From: Bacilliculturomica massiliensis
GTDB taxonomy: Bacteria; Bacillota; Clostridia; Peptostreptococcales; Anaerovoracaceae
Length of the DNA stretch: 64,000 nt
Assembly (NCBI RefSeq): GCF_900605495.1
Contig: NZ_LR027603.1
Span: forward strand, 1-64,000
Reading direction: 5' to 3'
Under the pieces are notes generated by a model, which saw only the letters and a list, made by a program, of their open reading frames with translations, searched no databases and was not told the origin of the DNA. The position numbers were made by a program, and so were the translations under genes. Below are positions 5,817 to 14,532 of this stretch, one piece after another. Numbering within the stretch: the stretch's first letter is position 1; every line of letters starts with the position of its first letter.

Positions 5817-8789
5817 TTAGATATGATTTACCTTAACGGTGATCTTCGCATCGTTGTCGAACACTACCGTAATAGTACCGCTCTGTCCAACCGCAATTCC
5901 AGTCTTTGTCAGACCAGTTTCTGTCAGCTTCAGCACGTAGCTTGCGCTCAAATCGTAATCGGCATTCGCTAACTGAACTCCATTAAACGTCATCACAGAC
6001 TTAACAAAGGAAGCACCGCTCGGCAGAGTAATCGTCGCACCTGTGCAATTGAAAGCACCAGTAGTGGTTACAGTAATTTCCTTGCTGGACGGAGCAGGAG
6101 TCGGTGTGGAACCAGACGTCCCGGTTTCATCGATGAGGATGATATCATAAATGCCATCTTCATCCTGAACATCATAGAAGATTACCTTAGACCCATCCTT
6201 CAGATTTCTCAGATCGCTGGTACTGCCTAACTGCCATTCCTCATCAACTCTATCCCATACATAGATGTATGCGTCTCTGTCAATAGTAATACTGTTGGGG
6301 ATAGATGTTACTGCTCCAGCAGTTGTATAGCTCAAAGGATCATTGTAACTGAAGGTTCTGTTATTCAGAGTCGGTTTCTTAGCAGTATCAACAGTAGTCA
6401 ACTCAGCTCTGATCTGTTTGTCTCCAGTTGCAAATCCAGTTCCGGCACTCCAACTGGTGAAGGATTTGACATCGCCATCAGTATCATATTTGATCAAGCT
6501 CAGATCCTTATACTTATTGCGGCCAACATCTGACTTATCGCCATTCTTGTTGACTCCTGCACCATCGATCAGCATATCGAAATACGCACCGGCATCAGAA
6601 TTGTTCTTACCGGATCCTACAACAACACCGTAGATGTCATCAGAGGATGTTACATCAAAGACAACCATGGCCACAATTTCTTTATCGTCATTGTCGTACA
6701 CATACAAAGCTCTTACATCATCTTTATCGAGGATTTTTTCATAGCTGGCAACACCGTAATCATCGGCGTCGTCCATGTCGCTGCCTAATACAAAATTATC
6801 TCCGTCAAAGTTGAAGATTACAGCGTCAGAAGCAATGCTGGCGCCATCATAATAACCTTTTTCTGTGATGTTAGCTTTTTTGGAAGCAGCCATGTTATCG
6901 ATAACGTCAATCGCATTATCAGTGACGTTGGCAACACCGGTATTTCCACCAGGAACACTCGCCTGAGCTCTGATATCTGTAATTACGCCACTCTTATCAA
7001 CACCGTACTTGATAAGCGTTCCCGGTTTAATGGTATTTGTATTCCACGCACCCGGAGTCGGATTCAATGCAGATGTTGTTACGGCTTCTTTATCGTCACT
7101 TCCGATGATTCCGCCGTCCAGAATCTCGTCTTCGTCAACTTCAAACACTTTGTTTGTCCCATCAGCCAGGAACAGTTTGATCTTTGCAGAAGAAGAAATC
7201 TTGTTGTCTTCTTTGTCTTCGGTCTTTAATACAACGGCATAATTATCAGCCTGACCAGAGATCTCGTCATAATCATAGATGTATCCATAAGCATCCAGAT
7301 AGATTTCGATTTCATCACCAGTATCTACCTTTGTATCAAGCACGGCATCACTAGAAATTCTATTATTTTTCAATTCGTTGCTTGCATACTTATATTGCGT
7401 ACCGTCGATCGTGATCTTGCTTCTGCTGCTGTTCATTTTGGTCACTTCTCCCTTAACGGTGTTCTGACCTACAGCTACTCTAGCAATTTCCTCATCGTCA
7501 TTGGCATATACATAAACAACGTCATCCTTTTCGATTTTGTCCAGAGAATCAACGCCAATCAGCTCGAATGCATCCAGATCAATATCGCCATTATTATCTT
7601 CGGGGAAGCTTACGCCCAGAAGCTTATTGTTGGTTTTGATATCGCTGATATCATCAGCGTCAACCATATCACCATTTTTGATATCCCACTTTAAAACGGA
7701 GTGGATATCTGTAATTTTCTTACCAGACAATTCGACAGCCAGGGTATACTGTGTTTCTTTAGCAATCGTCCCAACAGTCTTTTCATCTCCGTTAAGGAAT
7801 TCTATGATGTCTTCTTTGAGGTCAAGGAGAGCATCGGACTTCATGGTGTATTCAGTTCCGTCAGCCAGTGTGAAGACAGTATCCGTATCAAAGTTGTCAT
7901 CCCCGAACGTTCCGGCTACAAAAGTAGTAAATACTTCTTTGATTGCGATAATTTCATCATCACTATTTGCATAAGCGCTAACAACCGCTCCTCTGTACGG
8001 AGTCAGGTTGATCAGAGCGTCTTCCTCAGCTGTGATTACAAAAGCTTCATCATCAACTTCAGTCTTCTTGTATGCATTCTTTGCTTCATACATTTCAGCG
8101 CCCAGACGATCCAGCATGGTGTCATACTTCTTCGCCTGAGTGGCGTTTCCGCCGTTCTTTTCCCACTCGATTACAGTCGCAACGAAGTTTCCATCCTTGT
8201 CAACCTTACCGATGGCCTGGTCCAGAGTCTGATACAGCATGATCGCTACGTCGCCTCTGTTGGCTCCGGCAGTTCCGGTCTGGATTCCGTCCAGAATGCC
8301 CAAAACCTTCGCTCTGGATACGAAGCTGGCCGGATACGTTCCGTTCAGAGCCTCGTCCGTGTAGCCCAGAGCTTTGATCAGCATGGTGGTGGCTTCGTCA
8401 TAGGTTACGGTCGCGTCGGGATCAAATACGGTCTCGCTTCTGCCGCTGATGATTCCCAGCGTGTTGGCATAAGCGATATATCCCTTCGCCCAGTGGGTCT
8501 TGCTGTCTGCAAACTTCGGCACAGCGTCAGTCTGCTTCAGTCCCAGAGCTTTGATGATCAGAGACGCCATCTCCGCTCTCGTTACTGTCTGCTCCGGCTT
8601 GTAGGTTCCGTCTTCATATCCGGAAACTACGTCCAGGCTGGTCAGCACGCGTACGGCGTCTTCGCAGGCCAGACCATCGATGTCAGTCAAGGTTTTCTTG
8701 ACCGGCGTGGTGGTTTCAGCCGCAAAAGCCATTCCGAAGCTTCCCAGAACCAGAGACAGTACCAGCACAAATGAAAGTACTTTTCTCAT
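5817..8789 (-). CDS. S-layer protein with three SLH repeats (990 aa)
   Basis: This is a paralogue of the protein at 2271-5381 with the same signal peptide and three SLH repeats (to about residue 195). It is near-identical up to about residue 230. The middle region keeps a recognisable backbone (GEVTKMNSSRSKITIDG, IYLDAYGYIYDYDEISGQ) but many loops differ in sequence and length. A WQLGSTSDLR module is followed by a TPTPAPSS linker and a C-terminal domain of about 80 residues not shared with its neighbours. It is convergent with the gene at 2271. The start is fixed by AGGAGGAATTTCAAA. Its leader carries one extra T that breaks the leader ORF. Confidence 0.93.
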   Translation of the reverse strand: MRKVLSFVLVLSLVLGSFGMAFAAETTTPVKKTLTDIDGLACEDAVRVLTSLDVVSGYEDGTYKPEQTVTRAEMASLIIKALGLKQTDAVPKFADSKTHWAKGYIAYANTLGIISGRSETVFDPDATVTYDEATTMLIKALGYTDEALNGTYPASFVSRAKVLGILDGIQTGTAGANRGDVAIMLYQTLDQAIGKVDKDGNFVATVIEWEKNGGNATQAKKYDTMLDRLGAEMYEAKNAYKKTEVDDEAFVITAEEDALINLTPYRGAVVSAYANSDDEIIAIKEVFTTFVAGTFGDDNFDTDTVFTLADGTEYTMKSDALLDLKEDIIEFLNGDEKTVGTIAKETQYTLAVELSGKKITDIHSVLKWDIKNGDMVDADDISDIKTNNKLLGVSFPEDNNGDIDLDAFELIGVDSLDKIEKDDVVYVYANDDEEIARVAVGQNTVKGEVTKMNSSRSKITIDGTQYKYASNELKNNRISSDAVLDTKVDTGDEIEIYLDAYGYIYDYDEISGQADNYAVVLKTEDKEDNKISSSAKIKLFLADGTNKVFEVDEDEILDGGIIGSDDKEAVTTSALNPTPGAWNTNTIKPGTLIKYGVDKSGVITDIRAQASVPGGNTGVANVTDNAIDVIDNMAASKKANITEKGYYDGASIASDAVIFNFDGDNFVLGSDMDDADDYGVASYEKILDKDDVRALYVYDNDDKEIVAMVVFDVTSSDDIYGVVVGSGKNNSDAGAYFDMLIDGAGVNKNGDKSDVGRNKYKDLSLIKYDTDGDVKSFTSWSAGTGFATGDKQIRAELTTVDTAKKPTLNNRTFSYNDPLSYTTAGAVTSIPNSITIDRDAYIYVWDRVDEEWQLGSTSDLRNLKDGSKVIFYDVQDEDGIYDIILIDETGTSGSTPTPAPSSKEITVTTTGAFNCTGATITLPSGASFVKSVMTFNGVQLANADYDLSASYVLKLTETGLTKTGIAVGQSGTITVVFDNDAKITVKVNHI

Positions 8790-8885
8790 TTTGAAATTCC
8801 TCCTTTAGAAATTCTTCGAAGGGGAGTTTATTCGTTTTGGTTTGCTCAAATCATCCTCCCCTTCTGAAGATAATTTGACATTATT
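8790..8885 (-). promoter_or_regulatory. Conserved S-layer 5' leader (copy before the gene starting at 8789)
   Basis: It has the same hairpin stem and loop as the leader at 2176-2270, but one extra T between the stem and the ribosome binding site (AGAATTTCTAAAGG instead of AGAATTCTAAAGG). It shares the outer CTTGAATAATG with the copy at 2176. Confidence 0.65.
8805..8849 (-). CDS. Frameshifted leader ORF
   Basis: From the TTG at 8849 the ORF follows the other copies for 12 codons. The extra T then makes it end early at TAA (8805-8807), giving 14 residues ending in NF. It no longer reaches the S-layer ATG, so translational coupling by ATGA would be lost for this gene. Confidence 0.35.
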   Translation of the reverse strand: MSKPKRINSPSKNF

Positions 8886-9086
8886 CAAGCGGCTGAGATT
8901 CAATATAATTGTTGGAATTTCAACAGATTTCAATTTTTTTATTATTTGATGGGAGGAGAAATAACAAATGAAAATCAAGAAAGATTTTTAGAATTAAATG
9001 GTAATATTGAATGCATAAATATTCAAAAATAAAAACGGATTAAGCACCTTTTAAGAAAAAAGGTGTTGTCGCTAAAACGTTATTCA

Positions 9087-9122
9087 CAAAAAAACAGGGT
9101 ATTACATGTGCAATACCCTGTT
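9087..9122 (-). terminator. Terminator of the TolC-like gene
   Basis: On the minus strand AACAGGGTATT pairs with AATACCCTGTT, followed by a T run. It lies 14 bp beyond the stop codon. The remaining sequence to 8886 is AT-rich and holds no gene I can support. Confidence 0.75.
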
Positions 9123-9135
9123 ATGGATCAAACTA

Positions 9136-10269
9136 TTAAGGTAAATCTTTTCTCTCTGTGCCGGCGCCCTGGGTGTACCCCAATTCGTAAACAGCAAGAT
9201 CATAATCCGTGATCGCTGCCGCCAACATCATATCATCATTGAAGGCTTTTAACTGTGCACCCTGTACATCGTCCAAAATCGCTATGCCCGCGTCGTAGGA
9301 GATCTGAGTCAAGCGAACATTTTCTTTTGAAAAGTCACAGTTTGCTCTCGCAGCTTCAATTGCAAGCCGTTTTTCCTCCAACGCATTGTACTGGTTTCTC
9401 ACGTTCATCTCAAGATATATGGGTGCATTTTTAACCGACTGTAATGCACTATCATAACCCAGCTGCTGTTTTTTGTAGGTGGAAGACGCAGTGGAGATAG
9501 TATATTTCATACTGTCAAGTGTAGCTTTCTGAATGTCGGCGTACAGCTGCGCGTATGCCACATCCATGCTGTTTGCTTTTGCATTGGCGATCGCCTGATC
9601 CAGCGTCACGGTAGGGTATTCGAGTTCTTTCAAAGTATCCGTCAGAATAACTTCCTGAGTCAGATCATATCCCAACAAAAGATTTAAACTCATTTTAGCT
9701 TCGGCCAATTTTACTTCAGCCGTTTTCAGGCTGCTTTTCGCCCCCACTACGGATGTTTCCTGGGACATTACTTCTTTTTTTGCTGCGACACCTGCACTAA
9801 ACTTTTTCTGAACATTTTCCAGCAGGTTGTTTTGAACCGTTAAATTATCCTGTGCCGCTTTCACGCCATCCTGCGCCTGCAGTACGCCATAATAAAGCTG
9901 CACGGTCTCTTTCTCAATTGCGTTCATATCTGCCTGATAGTTCTTGTCCATGTTCGCTTGAGCGTAGGCCTGATTCAATTTGTTTATTTTCTGTTCCAGC
10001 ACACTGCTGCTTTCGTTGTTGCCTTCGAGAATTCTCTTCAAATTTTTAGCCGTCTCTGAGTATTTCTCTGTTGCCGCTTTATCTTCCTGTCTCTTGATTT
10101 CGGCGGTTTGTGCTTTAATTCCTTCGGTCTGCATTTGCTTTATTGCCTGATCCAGCGACAATTTGATCGGGCCGGAAGCCGCACCCGATATTTCTGCTCC
10201 GAAGGCCGTAACGCTGCCTGCAAGCAACATTACCCCGCACAGAGCAATACTGATAAGTTTCCTTTTCAT
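9136..10269 (-). CDS. TolC/OEP-family coiled-coil protein, exported
   Basis: A signal peptide (MKRKLISIALCGVMLLAGSVTAFGA) precedes about 350 residues of mostly helical, Ala/Gln/Lys-rich sequence. The pattern is the duplicated OEP one: LSLDQAIKQM near the N-terminus, ALxLLLG-like MSLNLLLGYDL near residue 200, a second LDQAIANAKANS, and ITDYDLAVYELGYTQG at the end. Outer-membrane TolC has two such repeats plus a beta barrel. Here, at 377 residues in an apparently single-membrane organism, a barrel is doubtful. It starts 40 bp after the SLH gene at 10310-11527 ends, so the two are probably cotranscribed. It may be a wall-associated coiled-coil protein of an export system. Confidence 0.75.
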   Translation of the reverse strand: MKRKLISIALCGVMLLAGSVTAFGAEISGAASGPIKLSLDQAIKQMQTEGIKAQTAEIKRQEDKAATEKYSETAKNLKRILEGNNESSSVLEQKINKLNQAYAQANMDKNYQADMNAIEKETVQLYYGVLQAQDGVKAAQDNLTVQNNLLENVQKKFSAGVAAKKEVMSQETSVVGAKSSLKTAEVKLAEAKMSLNLLLGYDLTQEVILTDTLKELEYPTVTLDQAIANAKANSMDVAYAQLYADIQKATLDSMKYTISTASSTYKKQQLGYDSALQSVKNAPIYLEMNVRNQYNALEEKRLAIEAARANCDFSKENVRLTQISYDAGIAILDDVQGAQLKAFNDDMMLAAAITDYDLAVYELGYTQGAGTERKDLP

Positions 10270-10309
10270 TCTCCGCGTTCCTCTTTTCTTTTAAATTGGA
10301 TAGTGTCCA

Positions 10310-11527
10310 TTACAAATATTTTTCTGCGTCGCGTTTGGTAACATAGACAACGACATCGGCGACCGCAGATTTATCATCGGTCACATCATAAGCCCGTATC
10401 TTTGCTCCTGCATCGATATCGCTAAGACTGCCTTTTTCGTAACCGTCGATTGACCCTCCGTCAAATGTAGCTTTATAATATACTGCATCGTTCAAAATCG
10501 TGAGTTCCTTTGAGTCAGATGCTCCTGCTTCTGTTACAGTAAGCACTCTCTTAGAACGATCCGACACATCCGCCCAGTCGCCCGATCCGGCCAGAACTGC
10601 ATAATGCTTTGGTCTACCCTCATTCGGATTCTGATAGATGTCTTTTACCGTCTTATCCATATTAAATTTAATATAATAAAGTGACCCGTCGTATTTGATC
10701 GGATCGGAGAGATCAGTCTTATCAGTGTTCAGTTTATAGGTTTCGCCATTCATAAGGAACTCGATCTGAACTACGTTGCTTCCATCTTTGTCTACCACCT
10801 TAGAATAGCCATTGATCATCCCAAAAGCTCCGCCTGCATCTTTAAAAATTGCAGCGTCATTGTCTGATGGTGTGACGGAACTACCGGTGGTGGGTTTATC
10901 ATCGCTTCCATTGCCCTCGGGACTCTCAGAATGGTACTTGTCATAAATTTGTTCTGACACTGCAGACACCATCATGGCTACATCGCCTCTGGTTGCGGCG
11001 TTATCCCCATTTTCTCCAATGGGTACATCTTTTAATATTCCAAGTTCCTGTGCTTTCGCAACATAACTTGCCGGATAAGTCCCCGATAGATCTTTATCCG
11101 AATAACCCATTGCTTTTACTAACATCGTGGCGATCTCATTGTATGTCACATTGTTCGACGGCTTAAATATACCATCGCCATAGCCGCTGACTACCCCCTT
11201 TTCAGCTGCATAATTAACAAATCGCTCCGCCCACCCATATTCCTTCATATCGCTGAACGCGGATTTTGCAGCATTCAGCTCAGCGTCGGAGGGATCAATT
11301 GCATTTACGATGATCGAGCAGACCTCCGCGCGGTCGATAGGCTGTTCCGGTCTGAAAGTGCCGTCGGAATAGCCCTTTACGATTTCTTTTTCAACCAGCT
11401 TTTTAACCGCAGTCTCGTACTTTGTTCCCAGGACATCAGAGGGTATTGTCGTATCTGCAGCAAAAGCACTGATGCTTCCGGTAACGAGAAGCATCGATAC
11501 CAATATAAACGATAACGTTTTCCTCAT
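10310..11527 (-). CDS. Small SLH-domain surface protein (405 aa)
   Basis: The start is MRKTLSFILVSML at 11527, after AAGGGG. A longer frame up to 11575 would begin without a ribosome binding site. Behind the signal peptide (cleavage near AFA) lie three SLH repeats at about residues 35-195 (GYSDGTFRPEQPIDRAEV, GYGDGIFKPSNNVTYNEIA). A polar linker rich in Ser, Asp and Gly follows, then a C-terminal domain of about 190 residues ending in a module with IRAYDVTDDKSAVADVV. That C-terminal layout is shared with the protein at 14533-15702, so the two are paralogues. Its promoter is at 11582-11610, and the TolC-like gene follows in the same operon. Confidence 0.88.
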   Translation of the reverse strand: MRKTLSFILVSMLLVTGSISAFAADTTIPSDVLGTKYETAVKKLVEKEIVKGYSDGTFRPEQPIDRAEVCSIIVNAIDPSDAELNAAKSAFSDMKEYGWAERFVNYAAEKGVVSGYGDGIFKPSNNVTYNEIATMLVKAMGYSDKDLSGTYPASYVAKAQELGILKDVPIGENGDNAATRGDVAMMVSAVSEQIYDKYHSESPEGNGSDDKPTTGSSVTPSDNDAAIFKDAGGAFGMINGYSKVVDKDGSNVVQIEFLMNGETYKLNTDKTDLSDPIKYDGSLYYIKFNMDKTVKDIYQNPNEGRPKHYAVLAGSGDWADVSDRSKRVLTVTEAGASDSKELTILNDAVYYKATFDGGSIDGYEKGSLSDIDAGAKIRAYDVTDDKSAVADVVVYVTKRDAEKYL

Positions 11528-11581
11528 TTCTTCATTTCCCCTTTCTATTTTAGCCGATTTAATATTGACCAGCACATTTTA

Positions 11582-11610
11582 ATTATATAGGGAAAAGGGG
11601 GCGAGTTCAA
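11582..11610 (-). promoter_or_regulatory. Promoter of the SLH-TolC operon
   Basis: On the minus strand TTGAAC, a 17-bp spacer and TATAAT match the sigma-A consensus closely. The same arrangement, including nearby GGAATC-like flanking bases, precedes the paralogous SLH gene at 15702. Confidence 0.75.
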
Positions 11611-11725
11611 TAAATGATTCCTTAGCAGAAGTATTCTTAACTGTTTTGTAATACTTTTTTTTATTTGAGTCGGGATACAGATGGGAATTAAACAAAACGT
11701 TGACAATGGTAACGCCTGTTTCAAA

Positions 11726-11754
11726 TTGCATAATCATGTCGCATGATGTAGAAT
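11726..11754 (+). promoter_or_regulatory. Candidate promoter of the S-layer paralogue at 11826
   Basis: TTGCAT (11726-11731), a 17-bp spacer and TAGAAT (11749-11754). The -35 lies inside TTCAAATTGCAT (11720-11731), a 12-mer that also occurs at 2100-2111 upstream of the S-layer gene at 2271. Confidence 0.45.
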
Positions 11755-11825
11755 TAAACCATAAGTGCAGCTCAAAAGGGAAGTGTAGATGTTGTGTGTT
11801 ACATAAATTACAGGAGGATTAGAAT

Positions 11826-14456
11826 ATGAATAAGGTACTGGCTTTTTTACTGACACTGTCAATGGTGCTCAGCTGCTTTGGAGGTTCGGCAGTTTGGGCA
11901 GCTGATTCATCCGGATATTCTGGCTCGCGTGTTTTCTATGCAGCAACCCCATCGAATACTTCTACAACAGGAACGTCCGTTGCGGCGACCGGGCCATCGG
12001 TGGATATATCGGCATCTGCAAAATCTAAGGTTTTTTCTGATATTTCAGGGCTTCCTTGTGAGGAGGCGGTGAAAGTGCTGTCAAACCTGAAGGTAATCAG
12101 TGGCTACAGTGATGGAACCTTTCGTCCCAGTGCAGTGGTTACACGTGCGGAAATGGCTTCTCTCATCGTAAAGGCATTAGGAATGGATGGTTATGACGGA
12201 GGCAGGAGTCTGTTCACCGATACAAAGGGGCATTGGGCAGAAAACTATATTACCTATGCAAACAGTATCGGAGTAATTTCTGGAAGGTCCGCAACGATCT
12301 TTGATCCGGACACTACGGTATCCTATGACGAGGCTGTTACAATGCTCGTAAAGGCCCTGGGATATACTGATGCCGTTCTGACCGACAATTGGCCGCTGAA
12401 TTATGTTTCAAAAGCCCAAGATCTGGGAATTTTAAAAGATATTCAATCAGGGGCGTCAGGCGCTAACCGCGGCGATTGTGCCATCATGCTGTATCAGACA
12501 TTGGATCAATATATTGGAAATGTGAGAAAAGGTGTTTTTGAAATCACCAGTGTCTATAAAAAAGGAATTACAGATGCAAATGCAGCTCCGGGTACCCTGG
12601 CCCCCGACACGATGATGGTACGTTTGGGAATCGTAATGCTGCCGGAGTTTATAGTCCGCGGCAACGAAGACAGTCTGATCAACCTGAAAGATTATCAGGG
12701 AGCTTGTGTATCAGCATATCAGAATTCCGATGGCGATATCATTGGTATCAAGGAAGAGAAAAGCATTTTCCTCACTGGAAAGTTTCAGGATTCTTATAAT
12801 AAATTCAAAACGGATTCAGAGACATACAGCCTTGCAGGAAGTGCTTATCGCCCGGATCAGGTCTATTTATTTGAGCAGGGGGGATTTACGCCGACTATTG
12901 GCGTTCCTCTGACTCAATTGGTTATGGAGGATGAGTACACGTTAGCCGCCGAGGTATCGGGACGACAAATCAGAAAGATCTATTCGGTAAGCAAATGGGA
13001 TTCTATTACGGCAGAGGCTACGGCTACGATCGTTAATAATATTAAGAACGGGAAAAAGATAAACACAACGGTCAAGTTTTATTTAGATGATTATGACAAG
13101 ATCGATATGAATGAATTTTCGCTTGCCGGAGTTCCTACTTTGAGTGCGATTAAGACTGGCAATGTTCTGACCTACTCCGTTGATTCCGACAACTATGTGA
13201 AGAAATTGGCTGTGGGCACACAAGTGATCACCGGTCCGGTCTCCAAACTCAGCGGCGATAAGGAAAAGGTCACAATTGATGGTAAAGAGTATGAAATGTA
13301 TGATGGCAGCGCATTTAAAGATGAGATTAAAGTAGGCAATACGGTGAAACTGACTTTGACATACAGTGGAAAAGTCTTTAAAGCTGAACGTTCCGGTACG
13401 ACTTCAAAGGATACTTACGGGATCGTGATCGCAATTTCATTGGGAGACAATGCAAGCTCCAGCATTGATGCTGAGGATCCACAGATCAAGCTCTATACTT
13501 CCGCTGGAACCGAAAAAGTATTTGATCTGGATGCGAAAGCATTGGTTGACGGCAATTACCTTGCAGAGAGTACTGGAAACGGGAAAGTGTCTTATGTGAC
13601 AGCCGGCACTATAAATGCTGAATTAGGTAAAAATACAGTTGTCAAATATGATCTGAATACTCAGGGAAAAATCAATGTGCTCGAAGTGGTTCCGGCGGCT
13701 AAGATGAAGTTGGTCACATCGATGAAAGTCACAGCGCAGGGCGCACTGGATGGTCATGCAATTTCTGCTGATGCCGTATTATTTATTGCGGACCATGTGG
13801 ACAGTGACGGCAGCAAATATGTGGTTGAAAAGGATTATTCCACGACTACCAAAACCCGTCTCTTAAAAAAGACTCTGACCAGCGCTGTGTACGCTCTCAA
13901 CGATAAGGAGCAGATCGGTGTCATGGTGCTTCAATCAAACAGTGCAAGCGATGATCTCTATGCAGTAATAAATGATTTCTACTCTGACAACAGCGACGCG
14001 GGTTACGGGGTGGAATTGATCATGGATGGTACCAAAGCTACCTACCATACCAAGAACAACTATTCATCACTGGTCGGCCCGGCCAGCGCACTGCAGAAAG
14101 TAAAGCTGAAGGCGGATGGAACAATCGATTCCCTGACAGAGATCAAGGCTGATCAGGAAAAGGTCATAACGAAAATCACTGGAAGCGGCGTTACTTTTAT
14201 AGAAGATAACGGCCGGCTGAAGATCGCCAGCACTCAGGCGAACGCTGATAGTGAGGATTATGATATCTTCAACAAGATGCTGGGAGATAAAGTCGTGATT
14301 TACGCTTGGGATCATAAAGAAGATGAATGGGTAGTCGGCGATACGTCGGATCTGAATGACGCGCTTACAAAGGACGATGAATACATTTATGTTTATGAAT
14401 TAGATTCCGTTGATAACCCTGCCACCGTTACACATGTTGTCGTATATAAAAAATGA
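11826..14456 (+). CDS. Divergent S-layer paralogue with SLH repeats (876 aa)
   Basis: The start ATG is preceded by AGGAGGATTAGAAT. The signal peptide is MNKVLAFLLTLSMVLSCFGG, then a Ser/Thr-rich spacer. Three SLH repeats follow at about residues 72-230 (GYSDGTFRPSAVVTRAEMA; SGRSATIFDPDTTVSYDEA). The exposed part keeps the landmarks of the three near-identical S-layer proteins (EDSLINLKDYQGACVSAYQ, KVTIDGKEY, GVMVLQSNSASDDLYAV) at much lower identity. It ends right after the W..GDTSDLN module, lacking their extra C-terminal domain. It also lacks their conserved leader, so it is an older branch outside the recombining set. It has its own promoter and a strong terminator. Confidence 0.9.
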   Translation: MNKVLAFLLTLSMVLSCFGGSAVWAADSSGYSGSRVFYAATPSNTSTTGTSVAATGPSVDISASAKSKVFSDISGLPCEEAVKVLSNLKVISGYSDGTFRPSAVVTRAEMASLIVKALGMDGYDGGRSLFTDTKGHWAENYITYANSIGVISGRSATIFDPDTTVSYDEAVTMLVKALGYTDAVLTDNWPLNYVSKAQDLGILKDIQSGASGANRGDCAIMLYQTLDQYIGNVRKGVFEITSVYKKGITDANAAPGTLAPDTMMVRLGIVMLPEFIVRGNEDSLINLKDYQGACVSAYQNSDGDIIGIKEEKSIFLTGKFQDSYNKFKTDSETYSLAGSAYRPDQVYLFEQGGFTPTIGVPLTQLVMEDEYTLAAEVSGRQIRKIYSVSKWDSITAEATATIVNNIKNGKKINTTVKFYLDDYDKIDMNEFSLAGVPTLSAIKTGNVLTYSVDSDNYVKKLAVGTQVITGPVSKLSGDKEKVTIDGKEYEMYDGSAFKDEIKVGNTVKLTLTYSGKVFKAERSGTTSKDTYGIVIAISLGDNASSSIDAEDPQIKLYTSAGTEKVFDLDAKALVDGNYLAESTGNGKVSYVTAGTINAELGKNTVVKYDLNTQGKINVLEVVPAAKMKLVTSMKVTAQGALDGHAISADAVLFIADHVDSDGSKYVVEKDYSTTTKTRLLKKTLTSAVYALNDKEQIGVMVLQSNSASDDLYAVINDFYSDNSDAGYGVELIMDGTKATYHTKNNYSSLVGPASALQKVKLKADGTIDSLTEIKADQEKVITKITGSGVTFIEDNGRLKIASTQANADSEDYDIFNKMLGDKVVIYAWDHKEDEWVVGDTSDLNDALTKDDEYIYVYELDSVDNPATVTHVVVYKK

Positions 14457-14464
14457 TTTAACAC

Positions 14465-14502
14465 AAAAAAACCGTTGCGATCAAAAGACGCAACGGTTTT
14501 TT
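14465..14502. terminator. Bidirectional terminator between convergent surface-protein genes
   Basis: AAAAAACCGTTGCG (14466-14479) pairs with CGCAACGGTTTTTT (14489-14502), with A and T tails on both sides. It serves the S-layer paralogue on + and probably the SLH gene at 14533-15702 on -. Confidence 0.88.
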
Positions 14503-14532
14503 AGTTGTATTACTTTACAATAGGTGGTGTCT

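Larger units (their letters stand above)
8099..8885 (-). repeat. S-layer 5' recombination-size block, copy 2
   Basis: Leader plus about 230 codons, near-identical to 2176-2960 in inverted orientation and to 20158-20936 in direct orientation. Confidence 0.8.

Noticed and set aside
8949-9032. Plus-strand ORF of 27 codons (MGGEITNENQERFLEL...)
   Set aside because: There is no ribosome binding site before the ATG, the region is very AT-rich, and no relative was recognised. It may be a gene remnant but cannot be supported.
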